From NCBI GenBank assembly GCA_003241485.1, contig QFQD01000002.1, positions 62,001 through 126,000 on the forward strand: DNA of 64,000 nucleotides, written 5' to 3'. The DNA is from Ancylobacter novellus (lineage in GTDB: Bacteria > Pseudomonadota > Alphaproteobacteria > Rhizobiales > Xanthobacteraceae). Below, in pieces: positions 35,338 to 44,089 of this stretch. The position numbers and the translations under genes were made by a program. The notes under the pieces are model-generated. The model ran no database searches, had not been told where the DNA came from, and saw only the letters and a list, made by a program, of their open reading frames with translations. Every line of letters begins with the position of its first letter. Within the stretch, counting starts at the first letter, position 1.

Positions 35338-37056
35338 TCAGGGACGCAGCGCCCGCATCCGCAGGAACGCCCAGGCGACATGGGGCACCTGATGCGCCCG
35401 GCCGGTGATGACCAGCTGCTCGGTCCGGCGCGGGCCGCCGCCACCGGCGAAGATGATGCTCTCCTCGATCGTCACCGTGGCCTCGGGTGCGGTGAAGGCC
35501 CAGTCGTCGCCATCGGGCATGCGCAGGATGACCGTATGGCCATCCGCAGCGCGCGAGGGCTGCACCGCCGGATGGAGGTGGAAGCGGATCGCGTAGCGGT
35601 CGCGGCCGTCGGCGGGGAACTCCTCGCCATGGGCGACGCGGAACAGGTCCTCGCCGTCGAGCCGCGCCCCGTCGGGCGAAAGACGCCAGGAGCGCTGGTG
35701 GACGAGGTCGAAACGACCGGCATAACCGTCATGACTGGCGCGAAGCACATCCGCCCCGCCCCTCTCCCCCCGGTCGACATGCATCTCGGCCGGCCCATCG
35801 ATGACCGGCGTGCCGCACAGCCGCCGCAGGATGCCGCTGGAAACGAACCGGCAGGAGGAGGTGTCCTCGACGGTGACGGTGGAGTGCGCCGCGGTCTGCC
35901 GCGCCACCGCGCGCCATTCCTCGCGTCCGGTCGCCGGCATGCCGCAATTGATCACGATCCGGTTGCGGCCCGAGGACAGCTCGAAGGACAGACAGCCCGC
36001 ATGCGCCTCGCAGGAGAGCGCCACCGGGGGCGGAAGGCCCGTATCGGCAATCAGCACGGTGCCGCCCGCTTCCATACGCTGATAGCCCGAATAGGGCGCA
36101 TTGGAGAGCGGCCGGCCGCGAGCATCATCATAGGCGAGCACGGTCGCCAGCCAGTCCGCGGGCGTCGGCCCCATGCCGTTGAAGTGGGCGAACACGCCAT
36201 CGCCGTGCCGGAAGAACCGCAGCATCGGCATCATGCGATCAATGGCGTTGAGCAGGGCGGCCGGCGGCTGCAAATGGCGCGCGCCGAAGCACTGGCGCAG
36301 CGGCAGAAGATCGAGCAGCACCTCGATCAGCAGCCCGGGATTGCGGCTGGCATGGCCGCCATCGGCGAGAATCTGGCGGTCCAGTTCCTCCACCAGCCGC
36401 CGCTGCGCGAAACGCAGCAGGCGCGGTTGGTCGGCCATGCACAGGCCGGCGAAGCAGAGCGCCAGCGCGCAGGTGAGCCGCGGGCGGCCATCCGCGACAT
36501 GCGGGCTCACCCGCTTGAGATAGCGCACCTGCGAGGTAAGCGTGCGGATGAAGCGGCGGTGGAAGCTCGCATCGGCATCCTGCAGGATGAGCGGCGACTG
36601 GGTGAGCCAGGTGATGACGCGCCGCGCCGCGATCTCCGGCGTCAGCGCCACCGCCATGCGATGGCCGCGCATGGCGATCCAGTCACCCACCAGCGCGCGC
36701 GCATTGGCCCGCGCGATCGCGGTGCCGGCGGCCTGCATGTGGCGCAGCCAGCCAAAGGACATCAGCTCCTCGGCCCATTCGCGCGAGGGCGGCTCGATCT
36801 CGAAGGGCGAGGCGCCGTCGGTCAGCACCACCTTGCCGGCGAAGGCGAATCGACCGGAATAGAACTCGGAGGCGCGGGTCGGATCGCCCGTGCGCAGATC
36901 ATGCGGAGCGAAAAGCAGCCGCGAGGGCACCGATACCGAGCGCGAACGCCAGGGAAACCAGCGATGCGCGATGGCCCACGCGCTCAGGCGCCGCCAGCCG
37001 GAATCCGCCACGAACCGCGCCATGCGGGCACGGTTCGCGTAGACGTCGCGGGCCAT
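35338..37056 (-). CDS. Heparinase II/III-family protein
   Basis: A 572-aa protein of the heparinase II/III family: an N-terminal alpha/alpha toroid (about 90-330) and a C-terminal beta-sandwich domain (from about residue 340, ELSSGRNRIVINCGMP and later YAIRFHLHPAVQPSRAADG). In Rhizobiales a homologue regularly sits between rsmB and purH. Family members cleave acidic polysaccharides by lyase chemistry, but the natural substrate of this chromosomal group is unknown. No clear signal peptide is visible at the chosen ATG; the N-terminus (MARDVYANRARMARFVADSG) is basic and amphipathic. Confidence 0.88.
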   Translation of the reverse strand: MARDVYANRARMARFVADSGWRRLSAWAIAHRWFPWRSRSVSVPSRLLFAPHDLRTGDPTRASEFYSGRFAFAGKVVLTDGASPFEIEPPSREWAEELMSFGWLRHMQAAGTAIARANARALVGDWIAMRGHRMAVALTPEIAARRVITWLTQSPLILQDADASFHRRFIRTLTSQVRYLKRVSPHVADGRPRLTCALALCFAGLCMADQPRLLRFAQRRLVEELDRQILADGGHASRNPGLLIEVLLDLLPLRQCFGARHLQPPAALLNAIDRMMPMLRFFRHGDGVFAHFNGMGPTPADWLATVLAYDDARGRPLSNAPYSGYQRMEAGGTVLIADTGLPPPVALSCEAHAGCLSFELSSGRNRIVINCGMPATGREEWRAVARQTAAHSTVTVEDTSSCRFVSSGILRRLCGTPVIDGPAEMHVDRGERGGADVLRASHDGYAGRFDLVHQRSWRLSPDGARLDGEDLFRVAHGEEFPADGRDRYAIRFHLHPAVQPSRAADGHTVILRMPDGDDWAFTAPEATVTIEESIIFAGGGGPRRTEQLVITGRAHQVPHVAWAFLRMRALRP

Positions 37057-37177
37057 TAGCGCCTCATCCCCTGTCGATTTCCCTCGATCTTGTCGGGCAC
37101 GCAGGCGCCCTCCCCGTCACGGCAGCTTACCCAAGCCGCCGCGAAGGTCCAGCCGCGCGCCATGCGCGTGTGAACGC

Positions 37178-38530
37178 TCAACGGCGCCGCAGCCGGGCGG
37201 CGAAGAAACCATCGAGGCCGGCCAGACGAGGATCGGGGTTTGGCAGATGTGTCGGCAGCGTGCGCACCTCGCCGGCGGCGTTGATCCATGCGGCATCAAT
37301 GCCGCATTCGCCCGGCCGGACGGGGTCGCGCGCGAAGTCCTCACGCGCCACGAGCAGGGCCTCCACCTGACGTTCGCCCTCCTCCGGTTCCAGCGAGCAG
37401 GTGGAATAAACCAGCACGCCGCCCGGCTTCACCAGATCCGCGGCGTTGCGCAGGATGCGGGACTGCAGTGCGGCAAGGCTGGCGATGTCGCCCGGCGATT
37501 TGGTCCAGGCGACGTCGGGATGACGGCGGATGGTGCCGGTCGCCGAGCACGGCGCATCGATCAGCACGCCATCGAACGGCCCACCATTCCACGACGCCGC
37601 GTCGCCCTCCACCACCTCGGCCTCGAGCTTGAGGCGGGCGAGGTTCTGCGTGAGACGGCGCAGGCGCTGGCCGGAGCGGTCCACCGCCGTGACCCTGGCG
37701 CCGCTGGCCGCGAGCTGGGCGGTCTTGCCGCCGGGGGCGGCACAAAGATCGGCGATGTGCTGGCCCGGCGCGGCGTGCAGCAGCAGCGCCGGCAGCGCGG
37801 CCGCCGCGTCCTGCACCCACCACGCGCCATCCTCGAAACCTGCGAGCGCCGGGACATTGCCGGCCTCGACAAGACGGATCGAGCCGGTCGGCAACAGATG
37901 CCCGCCGAGCTTTTCCGCCCATTCGGCGGCGTCGGCCTTGGCGGTGAGGTCCAGCGCCGCCTCCTGCGCCAGGGCGTGGGAAATGGCCTGCGCGGCCTGC
38001 GGGCCATAGGCCGCCGTCCAGCCGTCGATCATCCATTGCGGCTGCTCGGCCACATCCGGCAGGCTCGCAGTCCCCTCGCGGGCGATCCGCCGCAGCACGG
38101 CGTTGACCAGCCCCTTGAAGCCGGCACTGGCCTGATCCTCGCTGGCCAGCGCGACGCCGGTGGAGACCGCCGCATGGTCGGGAACGTCCATGAACAGGAT
38201 CTGCGCGGCGCCGACCTGCAGGATCGCCTGCACCCGGCGCGCCTTTTCCGGTAGGCCACGTTCCAGCATGGAGCGGACCAGCGCGCTGAGGCTGCCGAGA
38301 CGGCGCAGCGTGGTCGCCGCGATCATCCGCGCGAGCGCACGGTCGCGGTCGTCGAGGTCGCGGGTCAGCCGCTCCAGCGCCTCTTCGAGCGGGCGCCCCT
38401 TCTCCAGCACGGCCTCGAGCGCCTCGACGGCGGCGCGGCGCACCGCCACGCCCGGCACATCGGGCGCCCGGCCGCGGGCGGCGGATGCGGGACGGGAGGG
38501 CTGGGGCGTGCGGGGCGTTTTCTCGTTCAT
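37178..38530 (-). CDS. rsmB: 16S rRNA (cytosine-967 C5)-methyltransferase
   Basis: A 450-aa RsmB/Sun-type enzyme that methylates C967 of 16S rRNA with SAM. An N-terminal NusB-like RNA-binding domain (about 30-160, RRAAVEALEAVLEKG) precedes the methyltransferase domain. SAM motif I is CAAPGGKTAQLAA, motif IV DAPCSATGTIRRHPD with the catalytic-pathway cysteine, and the second catalytic cysteine is in LVYSTCSLEPEEGE. The ATG at 38530 follows the most plausible N-terminal boundary; in-frame ATGs upstream code low-quality sequence. The heparinase-like and purH genes follow on the same strand. Confidence 0.95.
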   Translation of the reverse strand: MNEKTPRTPQPSRPASAARGRAPDVPGVAVRRAAVEALEAVLEKGRPLEEALERLTRDLDDRDRALARMIAATTLRRLGSLSALVRSMLERGLPEKARRVQAILQVGAAQILFMDVPDHAAVSTGVALASEDQASAGFKGLVNAVLRRIAREGTASLPDVAEQPQWMIDGWTAAYGPQAAQAISHALAQEAALDLTAKADAAEWAEKLGGHLLPTGSIRLVEAGNVPALAGFEDGAWWVQDAAAALPALLLHAAPGQHIADLCAAPGGKTAQLAASGARVTAVDRSGQRLRRLTQNLARLKLEAEVVEGDAASWNGGPFDGVLIDAPCSATGTIRRHPDVAWTKSPGDIASLAALQSRILRNAADLVKPGGVLVYSTCSLEPEEGERQVEALLVAREDFARDPVRPGECGIDAAWINAAGEVRTLPTHLPNPDPRLAGLDGFFAARLRRR

Positions 38531-38721
38531 CCCCGAGGGACTAGGCCGGCTGGCAGGCGAACGCAACATGCGAGGCCCATCTCGCCGCATGAGGCACCGG
38601 AGCGAACCAGAACCGCTCCTGCCGACTTGTCCTATTGCACCTGTCCCGCAACCCTTGTGGAAGACCGCGAGATCGTCTCCTATCGCCCCCTCCGCCCGCC
38701 GTCTCACGCAGCGTTTGATTC

Positions 38722-39693
38722 ATGCCCCATCTGATTCTGATCGCCGACATCGGCGGAACCTCCTCGCGCCTTGCCCTCGTCGGCACGGATGGCGTGCCGA
38801 AGGACATCCAGATCCACCGCAACGATTCGTTCGCGGGCTTCGAGGCGATGATCGAGGCTGACCTCGCCCAGCGCGAACCGGCGGTGATGCGCGCGGTCGG
38901 CGGCGCGGTGCTGGCGGTGGCGGGACCGACCGACGGCGAGCTTGTAAAACTCACCAACCGCGACTGGGCCTTCTCCAAACGGGCGATAAAGCGGCATTTC
39001 GGCTGGCAGAAATTCGCCGCCGTCAACGATTTCGAGGCGCTGGCCTATGGCGTCCCCGCGCTCGGCCCGGCCGATCTCGTCCCGGTCGGCCACGGTCAGG
39101 CGGAGCCGGACAAGCCGGTCCTCGTTTGCGGACCCGGCACGGGCTTCGGTTCGGCGGGCCTTTTGCGCATCGGCCGGCAATACCATGCCCTCACCGGCGA
39201 AGGCGGGCGGGTGCGGCTCGGCGCCACCAATGCGGAAGAAGCGCACATACTCGGGCATATGCTGCGCGAACTCGGCCCCGTGGCGGTGGAACACGCCCTT
39301 TCAGGCTCAGGCCTCGCACGCATCCACACCATCCTCACCGGCCAGACGATCACGCCCGAGGCGGTCATCGCGGCGGCGGGCGAGCGTGATGGCGACGCCC
39401 TGGCCACCTGCCACACCTTCCTGCGGCTGTTCGGCCGCATCGCCGGCGACCTCGCTTTGGTGCTCGGCGCGCGCGGAGGCGTCTATCTCGCGGGCGGCGT
39501 CTCGGCCGGGCTGGCGCCGTTCTTCGAGGGCTCGCCCTTCCGCGAGGCCTTCGAGGAGCACCCACCCTTCGAGGCGCGGCTGGTGGCGACCCCGGTCCAC
39601 ATCATCACCCACCCGACGCCCGGCCTGATCGGCTGCGGCCAGCTCGGCGGACGGCTGGCCAAGACGCTGAAGCCTAACCTGCACGTGGTGTGA
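38722..39693 (+). CDS. glk: Glucokinase
   Basis: A 323-aa Glk-family kinase that phosphorylates glucose with ATP. The N-terminal phosphate loop ILIADIGGTSSRLALV, the catalytic Asp103 in AVNDFEALAYG, and GPGTGFGSAGLL are present, with GGVYLAGGVS near the C-terminus. One oddity: the substrate-loop motif normally written GEGGH reads GEGGR here (Arg163), which may shift sugar preference. Its 3' end overlaps the convergent pseudouridine synthase gene by 20 bases. Its upstream region has no clear regulatory site. Confidence 0.9.
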   Translation: MPHLILIADIGGTSSRLALVGTDGVPKDIQIHRNDSFAGFEAMIEADLAQREPAVMRAVGGAVLAVAGPTDGELVKLTNRDWAFSKRAIKRHFGWQKFAAVNDFEALAYGVPALGPADLVPVGHGQAEPDKPVLVCGPGTGFGSAGLLRIGRQYHALTGEGGRVRLGATNAEEAHILGHMLRELGPVAVEHALSGSGLARIHTILTGQTITPEAVIAAAGERDGDALATCHTFLRLFGRIAGDLALVLGARGGVYLAGGVSAGLAPFFEGSPFREAFEEHPPFEARLVATPVHIITHPTPGLIGCGQLGGRLAKTLKPNLHVV

Positions 39694-40435
39694 ACACGGC
39701 CGCGTCGGCGAGCGCCTCCAGCGCGGCCGGGTCGAACCCGGCGCGCTCAAGCGTCGCCCGCATATGGCCGGGAAGCGGCGCGCGCACGTCGATCGCCTCG
39801 CGGCCCTTCTTCTGCGGCAGCACCACACGCCGCGAGTGCAGATGCAGAATCGGCCCGCCCGGCAGGCGCGAAGCGCCGCCATAGATGCTGTCGCCGAGGA
39901 TCGGGTGGCCGATGGCATCGAGGTGCACGCGCAACTGGTGGGTGCGACCGGTGAGCGGGGAGAGTGCGAGCACGGCGAAACCCTCGCCGGTCGCGATCCG
40001 CTCCCATTCGGTGATCGCTTCCTGCCCCTTCGGATCGACCGCCATCCACCAGCCGCGCGTCGGCGAGCGCTTGGAAAGCCGCAGTTCGATGCGCCCACGC
40101 GCCTCGGCCGGCACGCCGCGCACCACCGCCATATAGGTCTTGCCCACCGTGCCATCGGCAAACGCCTTGCCGAGTTCCGCCAGCGCCTTGCGATGACGGC
40201 CCAGCACCAGGCAGCCGGAGGTGTCCTTGTCGAGCCGGTGCGCCAGCTCGGGCGCGGAGGGCAGGCCGAAGCGCAGGGCGTCGAGATGGTCGGCCAGCGT
40301 CTCGCCGCCCTTCGGCCCCTTATGGACCGCCAGTCCCGCCGGCTTGTCGATGACCAGCATCATGCCGTCGCGGTGCAGCACGCGCGCGGTGATGTCGAAG
40401 GACGGTTCGGAAGGTGACGCGGACAGGTGATCCAT
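39674..40435 (-). CDS. RluA-family pseudouridine synthase
   Basis: A 253-aa pseudouridine synthase of the RluA class without an S4 RNA-binding domain. The catalytic motif HRLDKDTSG includes Asp69; VIDKPAGLAVHKG opens the domain, and LTGRTHQLRVHLDAIGHPILGDSIYG is the conserved C-terminal block. The target RNA and position cannot be assigned. The ATG at 40435 is preferred to an in-frame start at 40504 that would overlap the divergent NTPase gene. The last 20 bases overlap glk on the opposite strand. Confidence 0.92.
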   Translation of the reverse strand: MDHLSASPSEPSFDITARVLHRDGMMLVIDKPAGLAVHKGPKGGETLADHLDALRFGLPSAPELAHRLDKDTSGCLVLGRHRKALAELGKAFADGTVGKTYMAVVRGVPAEARGRIELRLSKRSPTRGWWMAVDPKGQEAITEWERIATGEGFAVLALSPLTGRTHQLRVHLDAIGHPILGDSIYGGASRLPGGPILHLHSRRVVLPQKKGREAIDVRAPLPGHMRATLERAGFDPAALEALADAAVFTPRAG

Positions 40436-40496
40436 GCCGCGTGTCACATCACAAAGCGGAAGCCACGTCGAGTGGTCCCGCCAGCGGAGAAACGAG

Positions 40497-41045
40497 ATGA
40501 GCAAGGACGATACCCGGCGTTTTCACATCGTGACCGGCGGGCCGGGAGCGGGCAAGAGCAGCCTGATCGCGGCACTGGCCAGCGAGGGACTGGCCACCAT
40601 GCCGGAAGCGGGACGCGCCATCATCCGACATCAGAGCGCCATTGACGGGCCCTCCCTGCCCTGGCGCGCCCCCGCCGCCTTCGCCGAGCAGATGCTGGGC
40701 TGGGAGATGCGCTCGCACGAACAGGCGCGGGAGGTCGCGGGCCCGGTCCTGTTCGATCGCGGGGTGCCCGACATCATCGGCTATCTGGAGCTGACCGGCC
40801 TGGCGGTGCCGACCCATGTGGAAGAAGCGGCCCGGCGCTTTCGCTACAACGAAACGGTCTTCATCGCCCCGCCCTGGGAAGCGATCTACCGCCGGGACAG
40901 CGAGCGGCGGCAGGATTTCGCCGAAGCCGAAGCCACCTTCCGGGCGCTGGCCGCCGCCTATACCCGGCTCGGCTACCGGCTGCTCCAGCTGCCCTGTCTT
41001 TCCGTCGACGAGCGGGTCCGCTTTGTGCGCGCACGGCTCGGCTGA
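40497..41045 (+). CDS. P-loop NTPase (AAA_28-type, putative kinase)
   Basis: A 182-aa single-domain P-loop protein. Walker A is GGPGAGKSS at 14-22; a DRGVPDIIGYL segment supplies the Walker B-like aspartate and resembles small-molecule or nucleotide kinases. Family members (AAA_28) are predicted ATPases with no clear role. The ATG at 40497 has a GGAG ribosome site, and the in-frame ATG at 40434 lies within the pseudouridine synthase start region. It is divergent from the pseudouridine synthase gene by 61 bases and convergent with the patatin-like gene. No substrate can be inferred. Confidence 0.85.
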   Translation: MSKDDTRRFHIVTGGPGAGKSSLIAALASEGLATMPEAGRAIIRHQSAIDGPSLPWRAPAAFAEQMLGWEMRSHEQAREVAGPVLFDRGVPDIIGYLELTGLAVPTHVEEAARRFRYNETVFIAPPWEAIYRRDSERRQDFAEAEATFRALAAAYTRLGYRLLQLPCLSVDERVRFVRARLG

Positions 41046-41066
41046 GCCGGCGCCGCAGCGCACGTC

Positions 41067-42488
41067 CTACCCTCGCCGCAGTTCCTCGCTGACATCGAGG
41101 GTCGAGCGCACGCCGATATCGTCGAAGTGCTGTTCCAGGAACGATTCCGCCGCCTCGCGGCCGATCGCCTTGAGGAACAGCAGGAACTCCCACTCCGCGT
41201 TCATCTTGGTGGAGGCGTCGAGCGCGATCAGCTTCTCCGCGCCGTCGATGCGGTGGAGCCGCAGATCGCGATAGCCATCGACGCCGTTGCCCTTCTTCTT
41301 GAGGTTGCCATGCTTGAGCAGGCGCGTGACGAACTCCGCCGCGCGCAGCTGCGCCAGCAGCGAGGCGTTGAAGGTGATCTCGTTCATCCGGTTGTTGATG
41401 TCGCGCGCCGTCTTCGGCGTCTCGCGGCGAATGATCGGGTTGATCTGCACCAACAGGATGTCGTCGGTCTTCACCGCATTGTAGAAGGGGTAAAGCGCCG
41501 GATTGCCCATATACCCGCCGTCCCAATAGGGCACACCGTCGATTTCCACCGCCTGGAACATGAAGGGCAGGCAGGCGGACGCCATGATCGCCTGCGCGGT
41601 CAGCTCATGCTTGGCGAAGACCCGCGCCTTGCCCGTGTGCACATTGGTGGCGGAGACGAACACATGGACATGGTTGCAGGACTGCAGTTCCTTGAAGTCG
41701 ACATGCTCCTCGATCAGCTCCATCAGCGGATTGATGTTGAGCGGATTGAAGTCGTATGGCGACAGGAACCGGCTCATCATGTCGAAGGCGATGTAGCTGG
41801 GATTGCCGTTGAGCGACCAGTTGCCCAACAGCCGGTCGAGCAGCGTGCGTTGCAGCGGGCTGGTGCGCCCGTCCTTTGAAACCGCGCGCCAGTAGCGGTC
41901 GAGTGCTTCCCGTCCCCCCTGATTGCCTCCGCGAGCCAGACCGGTCGCCAGCACGGCCGCGTTCATCGCACCGGCGCTGGTGCCGGAAATGCCCTCGACG
42001 GCGATGCGGCCATCTTCCAGGAGGCGGTCGAGCACGCCCCAGGTGAAAGCACCGTGCGCGCCGCCGCCTTGCAGCGCCAGATTGATTGGCTTGAGGACCG
42101 GCCCCTTCGCGCCCGAGGCGGCCTTGGCTTTCGCGGCCGGGCCGGGCTCGCGCTTCACCTCGACCTTGCCGGCGGGCGTGGCGAGCGCGCCGGCAACCGC
42201 CTCGGCCTGCGCCGGCGTGGCGGGCTTGGATTCGGCGGGCGATGAAGCGGTGGCGGGCACCTTCTTCACCGATGCGGTCGCAGGGGATGCGGAGGCAGGT
42301 TTCGCGGCAGGCTTCTTCCGTTCCGGCGCCTTGCGGGCAGGCTTGACCGCCGCCCCGACGACCGGAGACGCAGCGGTCTGGGTAACCTCGACCGGGGTCG
42401 TGGCAGCAACCTCGGCCTGGGGATTGACCGTGGGGGTGGCGGCCTTGGCGCGGCCGCGCCGCGCCGGGGTCTTCGGTGTCTGGGCCAC
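41067..42488 (-). CDS. Patatin-like hydrolase with Lys/Ala/Pro-rich N-terminal tail
   Basis: A 473-aa protein in two parts. Residues 1 to about 130 are a low-complexity tail rich in Ala, Pro and Lys (PARKAPERKKPAAKPASASP). From 133 comes a patatin domain: oxyanion hole GGGAHG (141-146), nucleophile Ser171 in GTSAG and catalytic Asp323 in YWDGGYMGNP. There is no signal peptide, so it is cytosolic. It lies 18 bases downstream of 3-hydroxybutyrate dehydrogenase on the same strand, so the hydrolase may be an intracellular PHB depolymerase rather than a phospholipase; patatin-type PHB depolymerases are known. The tail resembles the histone-like tails of PHB-granule proteins. Confidence 0.9.
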   Translation of the reverse strand: MAQTPKTPARRGRAKAATPTVNPQAEVAATTPVEVTQTAASPVVGAAVKPARKAPERKKPAAKPASASPATASVKKVPATASSPAESKPATPAQAEAVAGALATPAGKVEVKREPGPAAKAKAASGAKGPVLKPINLALQGGGAHGAFTWGVLDRLLEDGRIAVEGISGTSAGAMNAAVLATGLARGGNQGGREALDRYWRAVSKDGRTSPLQRTLLDRLLGNWSLNGNPSYIAFDMMSRFLSPYDFNPLNINPLMELIEEHVDFKELQSCNHVHVFVSATNVHTGKARVFAKHELTAQAIMASACLPFMFQAVEIDGVPYWDGGYMGNPALYPFYNAVKTDDILLVQINPIIRRETPKTARDINNRMNEITFNASLLAQLRAAEFVTRLLKHGNLKKKGNGVDGYRDLRLHRIDGAEKLIALDASTKMNAEWEFLLFLKAIGREAAESFLEQHFDDIGVRSTLDVSEELRRG

Positions 42489-42506
42489 GCCGTGTCTCCG
42501 GTTGAA

Positions 42507-43289
42507 CTACTCGGCGACCCAGCCGCCGTCGATCTGCTGCAGCGAACCGGTGATCGACCGGGCGCTGTCGCCGGCCAGGAACACGGCAAGCGCGGCGACT
42601 TCCTCGACCGTCACGAACTGCTTGGTCGGCTGCGCGGCGAGCAGCACGTCGTTCTTCACCTGCTCCTCGGTGATGCCACGCGCCTTCGCCGTTTCGGGAA
42701 TCTGCTTCTCCACCAGCGGGGTCCAGACATAGCCGGGGCAGATGGCGTTGACGGTGATGCCGAAGGTCGCGGTCTCCAGCGCCACGGTCTTGGTCAGGCC
42801 CGCAATGCCGTGCTTGGCCGAGACATAGGCCGACTTGAAGGGCGAGGCGACCAGCGCATGCGCCGAGGCGGTGTTGATGATGCGCCCCCATTTGCGCGCC
42901 TTCATGCCCGGCACCGCCGCCTTGATGGCGTGGAAGGCGGCGGAGAGGTTCAGCGCGATGATGAGGTCCCACTTGTCGTCGGGGAAATCCTCAATCGGGT
43001 CGACATGCTGCACGCCGGCATTGTTGACGAGGATGTCGACCGAGCCGAGCGTGTCCTCGGCGAACTTCACCAGCGCGGCGCATTCCGAGCCCTTCGTGAG
43101 GTCGGCGGCGGAATAGATCGCCTTGACGCCGAATTCGCTCTCGATGCCGGAGCGCTCTTTCTCGATGGCGGCCGCATCGCCGAAGCCGTTCAGCGTGACA
43201 TTCACGCCTTCCGCGGCCAGGGCGCGGGCTATGGCGAGGCCGATGCCGCTGGTGGAACCGGTGATGACGGCGTTCTTACCCTTAAGCAT
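42507..43289 (-). CDS. bdhA: 3-hydroxybutyrate dehydrogenase
   Basis: A 260-aa short-chain dehydrogenase that oxidises D-3-hydroxybutyrate to acetoacetate with NAD in PHB and ketone-body use. The cofactor motif TGSTSGIG is near the N-terminus, NNAGVQHVDPIEDF is the characteristic BdhA signature, and the catalytic Ser-Tyr-Lys lie in INTASAHALVASPFKSAYVSAKHG (split here by the substrate loop). The C-terminus GSLQQIDGGWVAE is typical. I took the ATG at 43289, next to the nucleotide-binding strand, with AGGAGC upstream; the frame extends further upstream by chance. The patatin-like gene follows in the same operon. Confidence 0.96.
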   Translation of the reverse strand: MLKGKNAVITGSTSGIGLAIARALAAEGVNVTLNGFGDAAAIEKERSGIESEFGVKAIYSAADLTKGSECAALVKFAEDTLGSVDILVNNAGVQHVDPIEDFPDDKWDLIIALNLSAAFHAIKAAVPGMKARKWGRIINTASAHALVASPFKSAYVSAKHGIAGLTKTVALETATFGITVNAICPGYVWTPLVEKQIPETAKARGITEEQVKNDVLLAAQPTKQFVTVEEVAALAVFLAGDSARSITGSLQQIDGGWVAE

Positions 43290-43442
43290 CGGAAGGCGCT
43301 CCTGAAATTTGTTAACGGGCAACACCGGCATGACCAAGCCTCGCGTCGTGCCGCCGGACTCCCCACTTAGGGCTAGGCTAGCACGCGCACAGGTCGTGCA
43401 AAGCCCTTATCGCTGCACTGCACGCAAAAGCACGGCGGCGGT

Positions 43443-43470
43443 TTGCCCATCCCTAGCGGCAGGTTAAGAT
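43443..43470 (+). promoter_or_regulatory. Promoter candidate of the Zur-type gene
   Basis: TTGCCC (43443-43448), a 16-base spacer and TAAGAT (43465-43470). The predicted start coincides with the A of the ATG at 43477, so the message would be leaderless; no good ribosome site is present. Confidence 0.45.
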
Positions 43471-43476
43471 GGCGAC

Positions 43477-44004
43477 ATGACAGCCCATGATCACGCCCAC
43501 GATCACCCGCACGACCATGACCACAGCACCTGCGTCTCCGATGCGCTGGCGAGGGCCGAGACGTCCTGCGGCGCGCGCGGCGCACGGCTGACCCCGCTGC
43601 GGCGCCGTGTGCTGGAAGGCCTTGCCGACAGCCATGTCCCGCTCGGCGCCTATGAGCTGGTCGAGCGGCTCGGCGCCAGCGGCGACCGCCCGCCGCCCAT
43701 GTCGGTCTATCGCGCGCTGGATTTTCTGGTGTCGGAAGGGCTCGCCCACCGCATCGAGAGCCGCAACGCCTACATCGCCTGCGGCCGCGACCATGCCCGC
43801 GATGACGTCATCGTGTTCCTGATCTGCGAAGCCTGCGGGCTGACCTCGGAGGTCGCCTCGCACGCCATCGGCCGCGACGTCTCCTGGGCCGCGCGTGCCG
43901 AAGGCTTCACGCCCCGCGCCCCGGTGATCGAGATTCCCGGCACCTGCGCCCGCTGCAAGGCGGCCACCGCCGAGCTGGCGCCCGTCGCGGAAGCCGCCCG
44001 TTGA
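43477..44004 (+). CDS. zur: Fur-family regulator, probable zinc uptake regulator Zur
   Basis: A 175-aa Fur-superfamily repressor. The recognition helix PPPMSVYRALDFLVSEGLAHR is Zur-like. Structural zinc cysteines are Cys117/Cys120 (LICEACG) and Cys157/Cys160 (GTCARCK). Unusually, residues 4-16 carry seven histidines (HDHAHDHPHDHDH), an extra metal-binding arm. A zinc-uptake operon with matching palindromes lies 10 kb away in this window, which supports zinc over iron. It is divergent from bdhA; ispG follows 85 bases after its stop. Confidence 0.88.
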   Translation: MTAHDHAHDHPHDHDHSTCVSDALARAETSCGARGARLTPLRRRVLEGLADSHVPLGAYELVERLGASGDRPPPMSVYRALDFLVSEGLAHRIESRNAYIACGRDHARDDVIVFLICEACGLTSEVASHAIGRDVSWAARAEGFTPRAPVIEIPGTCARCKAATAELAPVAEAAR

Positions 44005-44089
44005 CCGTGACGGCGCGGAGGCTTAACCGATGGGGCCTGCTGCGGGGATAGCCGCGCAGCGGCCCGAGGATCGCCCGGAAGAGATCGCC

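Noticed and set aside
37056..37163. A 35-codon ORF on the minus strand between rsmB and the heparinase-like gene, ending TAATG on the heparinase ATG
   Set aside because: The coupling is suggestive, but there is no ribosome site, motif or recognisable peptide; conservation would be needed.
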